Shown here: positions 8,160-16,785 of the stretch, in pieces
How the letters are laid out: the number at the start of each line of letters is the position of its first letter
Numbering within the stretch: the stretch's first letter is position 1
The notes under the pieces: model-generated
Seen by the model: only the letters and a program-made list of their open reading frames with translations
The model's database searches: none
What the model was told of the DNA's origin: nothing
Source: Chryseobacterium sp.
GTDB lineage: Bacteria > Bacteroidota > Bacteroidia > Flavobacteriales > Weeksellaceae
Length of the DNA stretch: 64,000 nt
Assembly: GCF_008014695.1 (NCBI RefSeq)
Contig: NZ_VOXE01000003.1
Coordinates: forward strand, 372,001 to 436,000
Reading direction: 5' to 3'
Translations under genes and position numbers: made by a program

Positions 8160-9884
8160 TTATTTTTTCTCGGGAGTAAGAATTGAATTCCCCCCTTTAA
8201 CTTCTCCCAATTCTCGTGGAGCAGTCTTTTGCGGAATTGTTTGTGAAGGTTGAGAGGCAGTGTCGAGTGTTCTTTTATCGGTAAGATCCCAGTCTTCTTT
8301 TATTTCCCAAAGTGCCTTAATGTTTATTTTTTTGTAGAAAATATAAGCGTCTTCGGCGAAAATACGGTTTTTGAAATCGGCTTCATCCCAATAACCGTTT
8401 CCGTTATTATCCACCAGAATTCTGACAAAATAATCGCCGGGTTTCAGAATGTTGAACTTCACTTCAGCAGCATCGGTAAATTTGCTGTACATGATTTTTT
8501 CGTCTGGACTCAGGAGTTGGAGCCAGAATTTTTGGGCCGGCTTATTGATAAGGTTAAGGGAGAGGCTGCCAAAATTTTCCACTTTATCCAACTCAAAATC
8601 GAAGCGGTAAGGTCTGGCCGTGCTCTCATAAAATGAAGAAACACTGCCTTTCGGTACGGTCAGCTGGTATTTTTTTCCGGCTTTGAAATCTGCATTCACC
8701 CAAATCTGATACGGATTTTCCGCAGAAATCCTGGCTGTAAAAGATTCGGTGGTTAAACTGTCGCTTTTCAGGATCCATTTCTCAGGTTCAATCTTATTAA
8801 TGATGTAGTTGGAAACGAAACGGAAATCTTTAAAAGGCTCCAGCAAATTGCCGTCCTGATTGCTGATGGACATTTCGTTCTTCGTGTTGTAGCGGTAAAA
8901 AAGGGAAACGGTATCTTTTTTTCCGTCTGCATCGTAGCTGAATTTCAGGTTCTCATTGTTTTCCAGACCTACTTTCTGGTCTTTTGCATCAAACCAGATC
9001 CGTACAGAATCCGATTTCGGAGCATGGGTCACTTTATAGTCTTTCAGCTGATCATTGATCGAAAGCACCTTCAGATCCTGCGGATTCCCTTCAAAAGTCA
9101 TGAGAATTCCGCCCGGAATTTCTTTCATTTCATTGTATTTCAGGGCTTTTTTGGAAGGATAGGTTTTAATATTGAGTCCGGAAATGGATTTTTCGAGCAC
9201 AACGGTTTCTTTCTGGAAACCTATATTTTCTTTTCCGGGATCATACACCGAATTTTCGTTATCATCCACAAAGGCCAGAATGGTATAGCTTCCGGGAGAA
9301 AGATAATTGAGTTCATAATACCCGTCATCATCTACTTTGGTAATATAATACGGCTTTTGGCGGTAATCTGCCGAATCGCTTTGTTTATATAGTCCTACCA
9401 CCATATTTTTTTTAGTGGTGTTTTCTTTTATTTTCAGGGCGTCCTTCACTTCGCCGCTGATGTAGAGGTCGTCGATCTTATCTCCTGTAGAAAATGCAAA
9501 ATTAAAGTAAGGAACCGTATTTCCTTCATTCTGGTCTGCAATGGCGTTTCCGAAATTGAAATTATAAGTGGTATTGGCCTGAAGCGTATCTTCCCACTCG
9601 ATCAGCACATATTTATTGGCCAGTCCTGCAGGTAAAATTTTTGTGATTTTTTTGATCGGAGGTGAAATGATGAGGTTCTTGGATACCTCTTTCAGCGTTA
9701 CATATTCATTAAAATCGAGTCGTAATTGCCTGATGTTCTGCGGCACATTAATCCGCGTAGTATCGATATTTGAACCTAAGAGTTTTGGAGCCAGCGTATC
9801 TTTGTCGCCGCCGATTGGCGAGCCCACCCGCGCACAGGAAAGCAACAGAAGGTTGAGGACAAGGAGAAAAAAAAGCTTCTTCAT
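8160..9884 (-). CDS. Large Ig-like (Big_5) domain lipoprotein
   Basis: 574 residues. The start is set at ATG 9884 (MKKLFFLLVLNLLLLSCARVG), giving a lipobox LLSC immediately after a signal peptide. A further ATG five codons upstream lies in the promoter. The sequence opens with IGGDKDTLAPKLL and an N-terminal Big_5 Ig-like domain (LDFNEYVTLKEVSKNLIISPP). Later parts contain carboxypeptidase-regulatory-like beta strands (YISGEVKDAL..., GSYTILAFVDDNENSVYDPG). Such proteins are surface or periplasmic lipoproteins of unknown role. Its -7 box lies in the 27-base gap to the upstream lipoprotein gene, and it leads an operon with the haem-binding protein. Confidence 0.85.
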   Translation of the reverse strand: MKKLFFLLVLNLLLLSCARVGSPIGGDKDTLAPKLLGSNIDTTRINVPQNIRQLRLDFNEYVTLKEVSKNLIISPPIKKITKILPAGLANKYVLIEWEDTLQANTTYNFNFGNAIADQNEGNTVPYFNFAFSTGDKIDDLYISGEVKDALKIKENTTKKNMVVGLYKQSDSADYRQKPYYITKVDDDGYYELNYLSPGSYTILAFVDDNENSVYDPGKENIGFQKETVVLEKSISGLNIKTYPSKKALKYNEMKEIPGGILMTFEGNPQDLKVLSINDQLKDYKVTHAPKSDSVRIWFDAKDQKVGLENNENLKFSYDADGKKDTVSLFYRYNTKNEMSISNQDGNLLEPFKDFRFVSNYIINKIEPEKWILKSDSLTTESFTARISAENPYQIWVNADFKAGKKYQLTVPKGSVSSFYESTARPYRFDFELDKVENFGSLSLNLINKPAQKFWLQLLSPDEKIMYSKFTDAAEVKFNILKPGDYFVRILVDNNGNGYWDEADFKNRIFAEDAYIFYKKINIKALWEIKEDWDLTDKRTLDTASQPSQTIPQKTAPRELGEVKGGNSILTPEKK

Positions 9885-9898
9885 GGCTGGATTTTGCA

Positions 9899-9906
9899 CA
9901 AATTTA
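9899..9906 (-). promoter_or_regulatory. -7 box of the Ig-like lipoprotein gene
   Basis: TAAATTTG on the minus strand, 14 bases before the ATG at 9884, implying a very short leader. Confidence 0.45.
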
Positions 9907-9911
9907 AATAA

Positions 9912-11174
9912 TTATTCACCAAAAGCGCTATCCTCTTTCAAAGTACCGTTTGCAGGTCCGTCTTTGCCTTTGTCCATGACTTTATTGAATTTATCCGCTT
10001 CCGGCGGGAAGTTTTCGAAAACCCCGGAAAGGGAAAGTGCCGTATATACCCGCTGCGAATATTTATTTCCGATGGCAATGATGGTAACATTGGATTTCAG
10101 CAGATGCGCAAACACCGAATTTGTCCCGTGCCACCAACCGTTGTGATATGTAAGTTTTTCGCCGTTATCAAAAATTTTCATGCGGAAACCAAGCCCATAG
10201 TTGTTCACTCCCGGTCTCTCATTGCTGTGTGGACTGAAAACCATCTCCATCAATTCCGGTTTCAGGAAATGCTTGGCATAAAGCGCTTTCGAGAAATTCA
10301 GCAGGTCTCTTGGGGTCGTATACACGTTTTTGTCCCCATAAATAAGATCGAGTCGGTCCAGCGGATATTCCCGCGGTCCGCGCTGGTAAAAAGATTTCGC
10401 AGCGGTGAGGGTATCTTTTTCCTGAAAAATGTAGGTATTCTTCATTTTTAAAGGTCGGAAAACCATCTGCTGCATTGCTTCCGGAAATGGGGTTTTCGTC
10501 ACTTTTTCAATGATTAAAGCCAGAAGTGCAAAGTTTGTATTACAGTACATAAAGCCGGTATCGGTATTGCGGGAGAGTTCCGGTTTGTAGCGGATGAGCA
10601 TATTCATCACATCCTGGTTGCTCAGGAATTTTTTGCTAAGTTCCGAAGGCTTCGGATTAATCTTCTCGATAAAATATTCGTATTTCGGAAGACCGCTGCG
10701 CTGACTTAAAAGGGTGAAAACCGTTACATCGGGATATGGAAACTGCGGAAAAAATTTGGTAAGCGGGTCATCCAACTTCAGTTTGCCTGCTTCCACAAGT
10801 TTCATGGCGGCCATTGCGGTAAGGGTCTTGCTTACAGAAGCAACATGCAGCGGAGTGTTTTCAGTAATGGGGTTTTGATCGCCTTCCTGCGCAAAACCGC
10901 GGTAACTTTCATACAGAATTTCGTCGCCTTTGGCTACCAGAAAGCCCCCCCAAAGATCACCCTTTTCCCAGACGTTGGTATAATATCGGTCGAGAACCGC
11001 AACTACAGAGTCTTTATTTTCTAATTGGTTGTCTTTTCTTTTAAAAATATCATCCAGTTCAATATTGCCAAAATTCGGGAGGCCGGTTTTCTGTTCTTCG
11101 GTTTGGTTTTCCTCTTTTTTGCAGGAAAACAAACCTAAACAAACCACTAAGAGTACTAAAATCTGCTGCTTCAT
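9912..11174 (-). CDS. Serine hydrolase of the beta-lactamase / class C PBP fold, lipoprotein
   Basis: 420 residues. A signal peptide ends in a lipobox (LGLFSC, C18), so it is predicted to be a lipoprotein. Catalytic landmarks of Pfam Beta-lactamase: SVSK (113-116) as the SxxK motif, YCN (210-212) as the YxN motif, and HNGWWHGTNS near residue 350 in the KTG position. The family includes esterases, D-aminopeptidases and PBP4*-like enzymes; the substrate cannot be read from sequence. Followed by the Ig-like lipoprotein gene, which has its own promoter. The WW in the KTG-equivalent loop is frequent in esterase-like members. Confidence 0.88.
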   Translation of the reverse strand: MKQQILVLLVVCLGLFSCKKEENQTEEQKTGLPNFGNIELDDIFKRKDNQLENKDSVVAVLDRYYTNVWEKGDLWGGFLVAKGDEILYESYRGFAQEGDQNPITENTPLHVASVSKTLTAMAAMKLVEAGKLKLDDPLTKFFPQFPYPDVTVFTLLSQRSGLPKYEYFIEKINPKPSELSKKFLSNQDVMNMLIRYKPELSRNTDTGFMYCNTNFALLALIIEKVTKTPFPEAMQQMVFRPLKMKNTYIFQEKDTLTAAKSFYQRGPREYPLDRLDLIYGDKNVYTTPRDLLNFSKALYAKHFLKPELMEMVFSPHSNERPGVNNYGLGFRMKIFDNGEKLTYHNGWWHGTNSVFAHLLKSNVTIIAIGNKYSQRVYTALSLSGVFENFPPEADKFNKVMDKGKDGPANGTLKEDSAFGE

Positions 11175-11285
11175 CTATCTTTTTGAAATTCAGACGGCAA
11201 TTTATGAATTAATACAAAGTGAAATGGACAGCGATTATGATTTAAGAGAATTTTAACAAATTCAGACTGAATCCATATCGTGCAA

Positions 11286-12215
11286 TTATGAAAAAGATGC
11301 TGCTATTTTATCCACAATGATCTGCGCGAGTTTTTCTTTGCTTTGGTGGGTCCAGCCCGCGATATGGGGAGTCACAATTGTTTTTTCGGAATTCAGGAGG
11401 TATTGGAGGTCTTCATTTTTTGTCTCCAGCTTTTCAAAAGAAGCTTTTTCATATTCGAGGACATCCAGGGCGGCACCTCTTATTTTGCCGGCTTTGATGG
11501 CTTCAACTAAAGCCTTCGTGTTTACGTTTTTTCCGCGGGCGGTATTGATGAAGTAAAAGTCTTTTTTCATTTCTGAAATAAAGGTTTCATCAACAATATA
11601 ATGGGTTTCCGCCGTAAGCGGAATGTGAAGGCTCAGGATATCGGCTTCGGCTTTCAGATCTTCAAGAGTAACCTGCGTGGCAAATTCATCGGAAAGATTG
11701 GATTTGATGTCATGAAAGATAACTTTTACTCCAAACCCGCAAAGGCGTTTTGCAACAGCTTTTCCCATATTTCCGTAACCAATAATGCCAAATGTTTTTC
11801 CAAAAAGTTCGTCGCCGCGGTTTTCTTCACGCTTCCAGATGCCGTTTTTCACTTCGTTGGAGGCGATGAAAAGCCGATTCATTAAAATAAGCAGCATTCC
11901 GATAACATGTTCTGCCACAGAATCACGGTTGCCTTCGGGCGAATTGATCAGGGTGATACTTAACTCAGCAGCAGTTTCCACATCAATATTTTCCATTCCC
12001 GCGCCAACCCGCCCAATAAAGCGGAGGTTTTTCGCATGTTCCAGAAAGTTCCGGTCGAGCGGGATCCGGCTGCGGATGATGATGCCGTCGTAATTTCTGA
12101 TTTTATTCAGGATCTCCTCATATGTTGAGATGAAATCTTCTTCCAGATGAAACCCTTTTGCAGAAAGCTGTTCTGTAATGAGGGGATGGTTTTTATCGAG
12201 CTGGAGAATTTTCAT
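11286..12215 (-). CDS. D-2-hydroxyacid dehydrogenase (SerA-like)
   Basis: 309 residues with the two-domain D-isomer-specific NAD-dependent dehydrogenase layout. Visible: the NAD-binding motif GIIGYGNMG, the catalytic arginine in NTARG, and the catalytic histidine in VTPHIAGWT. There is no C-terminal ACT regulatory domain, unlike canonical SerA, so 3-phosphoglycerate dehydrogenase activity is possible but unproven. It lies 4 bases after the thioesterase stop and is the last gene of an HU-CCDC81/thioesterase/dehydrogenase operon. A 13-base palindrome ATTCAGACTGAAT (11260-11272) follows the stop. Confidence 0.9.
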   Translation of the reverse strand: MKILQLDKNHPLITEQLSAKGFHLEEDFISTYEEILNKIRNYDGIIIRSRIPLDRNFLEHAKNLRFIGRVGAGMENIDVETAAELSITLINSPEGNRDSVAEHVIGMLLILMNRLFIASNEVKNGIWKREENRGDELFGKTFGIIGYGNMGKAVAKRLCGFGVKVIFHDIKSNLSDEFATQVTLEDLKAEADILSLHIPLTAETHYIVDETFISEMKKDFYFINTARGKNVNTKALVEAIKAGKIRGAALDVLEYEKASFEKLETKNEDLQYLLNSEKTIVTPHIAGWTHQSKEKLAQIIVDKIAASFS

Positions 12216-12219
12216 TTTT

Positions 12220-12738
12220 TTACGACTCCTGAAAAAGTTTTTTCAGTTCCACCGAATCGGCGGCCTTCATTCGTCCGGAAAGGATCAGGGAAAGTTCTTT
12301 TCTTCTTAAAGCCGCATCGAACCTTGATTTTTCTTCTTCGGTTTCCGGTTCCATCTTGGGAATCGGGATGGGGCGGTTGAATTCATCCACCGCTACAAAA
12401 GTGTAAATTCCTTCATTCGTGTGGATTTTTTTCTGGTTAATCGGGTCATCGAGCCATACATCCACATAAATTTCCATGGAGGTCGAAAAAGCGCGCGAAA
12501 CCTTGGATTCCAGCACTACAATTCCGCCTTCCGGAATAGGATAATTGAAGGAAACATGGTTTACGGATGCCGTTACTACACGTCTTTCGCAATGTCTTGC
12601 AGCAGAGATTGAGGCACAGCGGTCCATTTTCGCGAGAAGTTCACCACCGAAGAGATTCCTTAGTGAATTGGTTTCGTTCGGAAGAACGATATTCGTCATT
12701 ATTGTGAGCGATTCACTCGCTTTTTTGCTTTGCGCCAT
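12220..12738 (-). CDS. Acyl-CoA thioesterase (hotdog fold)
   Basis: 172 residues. The hotdog core begins MTNIVLPNETNSLRNLFGGELLAKMD, with the catalytic-site NxLRNLFGGELL pattern of the BACH/YciA group, and continues through VTASVNHVSFNYPIPEGG. It hydrolyses acyl-CoA to free acid and CoA. The ATG at 12738 (MAQSKKASES) is preferred; an alternative ATG at 12780 would lengthen the overlap with the upstream gene from 40 to 82 bases. Either way it overlaps the HU-CCDC81 gene, implying translational coupling. Confidence 0.9.
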   Translation of the reverse strand: MAQSKKASESLTIMTNIVLPNETNSLRNLFGGELLAKMDRCASISAARHCERRVVTASVNHVSFNYPIPEGGIVVLESKVSRAFSTSMEIYVDVWLDDPINQKKIHTNEGIYTFVAVDEFNRPIPIPKMEPETEEEKSRFDAALRRKELSLILSGRMKAADSVELKKLFQES

Positions 12739-13484
12739 TTGCTTTTTGGGTATTTTCTGGTGGACTTTTTCGGAGTCCATTTTTTGAGAGGAACAACTGC
12801 TGCGGCAGTTTTAATTGAATCTGCCTTTAAAGAATCCGCCAAGGTTGGTTTTACTTTTGTCTGCGCAGAATCTTTTTTAATAATTTTCTTTTCCTTTGGA
12901 ACTGCGGGGAAAGATTTTTTACCGAACAGCATTTCAGGCTGATAAATCCCTACATATACCATTCCCGAAACCGGGATTGCCAGAAGTAAGATCCATAACA
13001 ACGCGCTGCTGAAGCGGTATTTTTTAGCAGGATTTTCCTCAGTTTTCACTTGTTGGATGCCCGGTTTTTTCCTTAAATCGTTCAGGTTGATTTCTTCCAG
13101 TCCGTAAAAATCAGAGTTTTCTGCTGCGATCCGGTTGCCGATAAACTGAACGGATTCTCCTGAAATTTTAAATTCTCCAAAATTTTCGATGGTGAAATTT
13201 TCTCCCTCATTGATTTTGTTTTTCCAGAAATCGGTCTGCTGTTTAAGCTCTGCAAGAGCAGATTCCACCGAAATGTTTTTTTGAACCGCCAAAAATCGGG
13301 CAAACTCATCATTCTGAATCTCATAATCGGCAAGAAAAGTAATTTTTTTGCCTGGCGGAAGCAGTGTTCTGCTTTCCTGGTTCAGCACGGCAGCAGCATT
13401 TTCAGCAGCAAAACTGCCGAAGCCTGAAAGCGTGGCTTTTCCGTTTTTGGTCAGATATTCAAGAAGGTAATTGGAAATGATCAT
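12699..13484 (-). CDS. HU-CCDC81 domain membrane protein with basic C-terminal tail
   Basis: 261 residues. Two tandem N-terminal HU-CCDC81-like domains occupy roughly residues 1-135 (MIISNYLLEYLTKNGKATLSGFG and FWKNKINEGENFTIENFGEF), followed by one transmembrane helix (SSALLWILLLAIPVSGMVYVG, split at residues 160-180) and a low-complexity lysine/arginine tail ending KAKKRVNRSQ. Relatives in Bacteroidota usually end in a SPOR peptidoglycan-binding domain; none is present here. The ATG at 13484 is chosen; the frame extends to a TTG inside the promoter. Its -7 box ends only 5 bases before the ATG. Confidence 0.8.
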   Translation of the reverse strand: MIISNYLLEYLTKNGKATLSGFGSFAAENAAAVLNQESRTLLPPGKKITFLADYEIQNDEFARFLAVQKNISVESALAELKQQTDFWKNKINEGENFTIENFGEFKISGESVQFIGNRIAAENSDFYGLEEINLNDLRKKPGIQQVKTEENPAKKYRFSSALLWILLLAIPVSGMVYVGIYQPEMLFGKKSFPAVPKEKKIIKKDSAQTKVKPTLADSLKADSIKTAAAVVPLKKWTPKKSTRKYPKSKWRKAKKRVNRSQ

Positions 13485-13489
13485 TTGCC

Positions 13490-13498
13490 GCAAATTTA
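13490..13498 (-). promoter_or_regulatory. -7 box of the HU-CCDC81 operon, almost at the start codon
   Basis: TAAATTTGC on the minus strand; only 5 bases separate it from the ATG at 13484, implying a leaderless or near-leaderless mRNA. Confidence 0.45.
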
Positions 13499-13571
13499 TA
13501 ATTTTTTACTGACTTTTATAAAGCCAGCGGTTTTTTAAAAAAATCAGCTCTAATTCTCCTTAATTTCCGGA

Positions 13572-15674
13572 TTATTTGAACAGCACACTTACTCCAAACA
13601 GGAAATTAAAGCCTGCCTGCGAAAAATAATAGGGAGACTCATCATAAACATACCCGTTATTCACATATTTTTTATCGAAAACATTATTCACGAGAAGTTT
13701 AAAATCAACAACAGTTCTTTTTAGGTTTAAAGTGTATTTTGCATTGAAATCGGTCAGGAAATATTCCGGCAATTTTAAATTTTCATTCTTCGTATTATCC
13801 AGATATTGGCTTCCGACAAACTGATTCTGCAGACCGATACTGAAATTCTTCGCCGGAGCAAAACTGATGAGCGCATTCGCAATGATTTCCGGGGAGAAGG
13901 AAATTGGCGTGTTGCCGAGATTCTGCAGCCCCTGATTTTCGGTTCTGAAATCGGTATTTTCATTTTTACTTAAGGTCAGATTCCCCGAAAGATTCCATTT
14001 TTCCGAAAGTTTCGCCAATGCGCCCAATTCAAGTCCAAGACGGTAACTCTTCCCGGAATTCTCCCGGATAAATTCTCCGATATTGTTAATTTTTCCGTTT
14101 AAAACCAGCTGGTTGACATAATTCATGTAGTAACCGTTGGCGGTGAAAGAGAAATTTCCGAGTGTTTTTTCAATTCCGGCTTCGAAATCGTGCAGTTTTT
14201 CGGCCTGAGTTTCGGGGTTCGCAAAAAGATCATCGCGGTTCGGTTCGCGGTGAGCGTGCGCATAGGAGAGGAAAAGTTTCCCTGAATTTATTTTGTAGTT
14301 AAAACCCACTTTCGGATTGAAGAAAAGCCAGTTTTTATCGAGGTTCGCTCCTTCGCCGTCGCCCTGCATGAGGATTTCGGTATTATAACTGATGTTTCGG
14401 AGCTGCAAATCGCCAAAAAATTCAAATTTATTCACGGTGAAAATTGCTTTTGCAAAACCTGCGGTTTCATTTTTTACGGATTGGTTTCGGTAATATTCAT
14501 GTTCCGAAATCTGCGGATAAAAAACGCCGGAAACATTTCCGAAATGTCTGCCGAAATAACGGTTGGCTACCAATCCGAAATTGAGATCCAGATTGTTTAA
14601 TTTTCCGTAAAGTGTGGTCAAACCGCCGTAAAAATCATTGTTGAGCCATTTTTTCCGGATAAAGTCTGCATATTCATCAGTACCTTGATTCGGCAAGTTG
14701 TACTGCAAAAATTCGGCACCCTGCTTATAATTTTCGTAGTAACCTTTTCCTTTGGTATAGTGGAAAGTGGTTTCAAGATTCCAGTTGGCGCTTAAGTTCT
14801 GCTCCCACAATAGCTGATAGTGATTTTGCCGGTAATTATCGGTTTCGTTATCATAGAAATCAACAATATTTTCCCAGTTTTCATCATAAATAGCGCCGGA
14901 ATAATTGAATTTCGGGTTGGTTTCCCAAGTGGCTTTGTCGATGCCGTTCCATGCCTGGTACGTTTTTTCCTTTCCGCCAAAAGCGATAATGCGGATTTTG
15001 GTTTTATTTTCCTCAAAAAGAGCAGTAAAATTATAGGAATCAAGATCTGCCGAAGCCCGGTCGATATATCCGTCAGAATGAATTTTCGTGTAACGGCCCA
15101 TCACACTAAGGCGGTTGTTCCAGAATTTTCCGCTTCCTACTTCCGCAGAATATTTGTAGGTGTTGAAGGAACCCAGTGAATTATCAGATTTCAGATAAAA
15201 TTTTTCATCGGGGTTTTTGGAAATCACGTTGACGCTGGCTCCAAAAGCGGAAACGCCGTTCGATGAAGTTCCGACGCCTCGCTGAATGACGATCTGTGAG
15301 GCAGAACTCGTTAAATCGGGAACATCTACAAAAAAAGTTCCCTGCGATTCAGCATCATTATGAGGAACACCGTTCATCATGACATTAATTCCATTCCCGC
15401 CTACTCCCCGAATCCGGAATCCGGTGTATCCAACGCCGTTTCCGGCATCGGAAGTGGAAATAACGGAAGTCCGGTTTTTCAGCAGAATTGGTAAATCCTG
15501 CCCCAGATTTTTAGTGCCTAAATCCTTTTCAACGTTGATGATTTCTTTTGAAACCGGCAGCCTTTTCGTGAAATTTACACTTTCAATTTCGCGAATTTTT
15601 GCGGTATCCTGAGGCAAATTCTGCGCACAGATGAGCGGACTTACGCAAAGTCCTAAAATAACAAATCCTTTCAT
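13572..15674 (-). CDS. TonB-dependent outer-membrane receptor, probable thiamine transporter
   Basis: 700 residues: a signal peptide (MKGFVILGLCVSPLICAQ), a plug domain (RVGG-type GYTGFRIRGVGGNGINVMMNG near residues 80-100, then QIVIQRGVGTSSNGVSAFG), and a 22-strand type barrel ending in an aromatic-rich strand (FNFLFGVSVLFK). It moves a large or scarce substrate across the outer membrane using TonB energy. Substrate evidence is regulatory: a TPP riboswitch (15747-15815) lies in its leader, as in the OMthi thiamine receptors known in Bacteroidota. No N-terminal carboxypeptidase-like extension and no partner SusD gene. Confidence 0.92.
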   Translation of the reverse strand: MKGFVILGLCVSPLICAQNLPQDTAKIREIESVNFTKRLPVSKEIINVEKDLGTKNLGQDLPILLKNRTSVISTSDAGNGVGYTGFRIRGVGGNGINVMMNGVPHNDAESQGTFFVDVPDLTSSASQIVIQRGVGTSSNGVSAFGASVNVISKNPDEKFYLKSDNSLGSFNTYKYSAEVGSGKFWNNRLSVMGRYTKIHSDGYIDRASADLDSYNFTALFEENKTKIRIIAFGGKEKTYQAWNGIDKATWETNPKFNYSGAIYDENWENIVDFYDNETDNYRQNHYQLLWEQNLSANWNLETTFHYTKGKGYYENYKQGAEFLQYNLPNQGTDEYADFIRKKWLNNDFYGGLTTLYGKLNNLDLNFGLVANRYFGRHFGNVSGVFYPQISEHEYYRNQSVKNETAGFAKAIFTVNKFEFFGDLQLRNISYNTEILMQGDGEGANLDKNWLFFNPKVGFNYKINSGKLFLSYAHAHREPNRDDLFANPETQAEKLHDFEAGIEKTLGNFSFTANGYYMNYVNQLVLNGKINNIGEFIRENSGKSYRLGLELGALAKLSEKWNLSGNLTLSKNENTDFRTENQGLQNLGNTPISFSPEIIANALISFAPAKNFSIGLQNQFVGSQYLDNTKNENLKLPEYFLTDFNAKYTLNLKRTVVDFKLLVNNVFDKKYVNNGYVYDESPYYFSQAGFNFLFGVSVLFK

Positions 15675-15692
15675 TCTTTTAATTTTTAAGAT

Positions 15693-15709
15693 TAATTGAA
15701 TAAAAGGGG
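15693..15709 (-). promoter_or_regulatory. CCCCTTTT segment complementary to the 5' strand of the riboswitch
   Basis: On the minus strand CCCCTTTT lies about 30 bases before the receptor ATG. It is the exact complement of AAAGGGG at the 5' edge of the TPP aptamer. Pairing would break aptamer helix P2, so this is a candidate expression platform. Inference only. Confidence 0.35.
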
Positions 15710-15746
15710 AACGAAAAAAAATTATACAATAAATCAGTCCGAAGAC

Positions 15747-15815
15747 CGCTCCCTAAACAGCATTACCTGTTCCAGGTTCATTGGGTATAATCTCAGCTTT
15801 TCACAGCACCCCTTT
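15747..15815 (-). ncRNA. TPP riboswitch (THI element)
   Basis: Read on the minus strand the leader contains GGGGTGCTG, then CTGAGATTATACCC, then GAACCTGGAACAGGTAATGCTG, broken only by short linkers, and TAGGGAGCG. These are the conserved blocks of the thiamine-pyrophosphate riboswitch (P2: GGGG with ACCC; P4: ACCTG with CAGGT). A UUCG-capped 5-bp hairpin (CGGTC/GACTG) and an 8-base T-run follow. A TATTTTTGC -7 box lies just upstream. In this phylum these elements shut off thiamine synthesis and uptake genes when TPP is plentiful. Confidence 0.93.
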
Positions 15816-15826
15816 AATTTCTGATG

Positions 15827-15835
15827 GCAAAAATA
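15827..15835 (-). promoter_or_regulatory. -7 box for the riboswitch and receptor transcript
   Basis: TATTTTTGC on the minus strand, 11 bases upstream of the first conserved aptamer base and directly after the WG-repeat gene stop. Confidence 0.6.
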
Positions 15836-15846
15836 CAAATTTTAAA

Positions 15847-16602
15847 TCAATAACCTTTATTTTGGAGATCAATAAAGTAATAGTTTTTGCCGTCCTGGGT
15901 CACTTCAAAAAGGCGGGCGAGCTTCCATGCAAAATTTCTTTTGATATCTGAATAAATGAAAGGCACAATGACCCGGTTATTTACATCAATAATTCCGAAT
16001 CGGTTGTCTCGGGATGCAATGATCATTGGATTTTTAAGGTCGTCGCCTTCCAGAATATGAAGATAATCATACTGCGGATAAATCTGATACTGACGGTAAT
16101 CCGCAGCATTTACAAATTTGGAATCTTCAATGATTCCGTAATAATTTCCGAGGACAAAAGCATGAAAAAGCTGTGCCTTGAATTCCGGTTTGCATTTTCC
16201 CAAATCGCTGTCTTTGAACTGATAGACTCTTTTTCCGTTCTCATCGATTCTGAAATCTGTTCCGTTCAGCCGCACTGATGCGTATTTTTTGGATCCGAAT
16301 TTCTGAACTTTCTCGTTCGGAGAATTCAGCAGGTTGCAGTCTTCCGCAAAGAACCCGACATTGCTGTATTCCGGTTTGATGACCATTTTTCCTTTCTGGT
16401 TTACAAAACCGAATTTTCCTTCAATCTTCTGTGGAATCAGCGCCGGAATAGAGTCGTTGATCTTCGCCAGGTCCGGATTGGTTTTAGGAGCAGTTGTTTT
16501 CTGCACGGGTTTTTTTACAGCAGCCGTTTTTCTTACCGTTGCTTTCTGTGCTGAAAACAGTAGGGTGAAACTTAAAAAGATAAAAATCAGGACATTCTTC
16601 AT
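15847..16602 (-). CDS. WG-repeat protein, exported
   Basis: 251 residues with a signal peptide (MKNVLIFIFLSFTLLFSAQ), a basic linker (residues 20-45), then WG-type beta repeats: GKFGFVNQKGKMVIKPEYSNV near residue 62, a degenerate middle copy, and NRFGIIDVNNRVIVPFIYSDI near residue 205. WG repeats form beta-propeller-like or solenoid surfaces with no fixed function. It lies upstream of the TPP-regulated receptor but is separated by that receptor's promoter, so no functional link is claimed. Confidence 0.8.
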   Translation of the reverse strand: MKNVLIFIFLSFTLLFSAQKATVRKTAAVKKPVQKTTAPKTNPDLAKINDSIPALIPQKIEGKFGFVNQKGKMVIKPEYSNVGFFAEDCNLLNSPNEKVQKFGSKKYASVRLNGTDFRIDENGKRVYQFKDSDLGKCKPEFKAQLFHAFVLGNYYGIIEDSKFVNAADYRQYQIYPQYDYLHILEGDDLKNPMIIASRDNRFGIIDVNNRVIVPFIYSDIKRNFAWKLARLFEVTQDGKNYYFIDLQNKGY

Positions 16603-16744
16603 AACCGCCGGTTTGCAAAATTTCTGCCAAAATTAAGTTTTTTTCATTTAGTCAAAAACTCAGTCCGCGGTAGAAATAGATGCGCTTCATTATATTTATA
16701 CTTATTCTAAATGATTTTAATCGGTAAGAAACCTAAAAAATTCG

Positions 16745-16752
16745 TATTTTTG
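16745..16752 (+). promoter_or_regulatory. -7 box of aconitase
   Basis: TATTTTTG 33 bases before the ATG at 16786. Confidence 0.5.
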
Positions 16753-16785
16753 AACTTCTAAATTTTGAATTAAAAACGAACAGAT

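Noticed and set aside
12739-12780. Upstream start of the thioesterase at 12780
   Set aside because: It would double the overlap with the HU-CCDC81 gene and add residues not expected for the family. Kept only as an alternative.
16688-16730. Fur-like box before aconitase (TTATTCTAAAT)
   Set aside because: Only one half-site resembles the TCTAAAT motif; no dyad, and AT-rich leaders here give such matches by chance.
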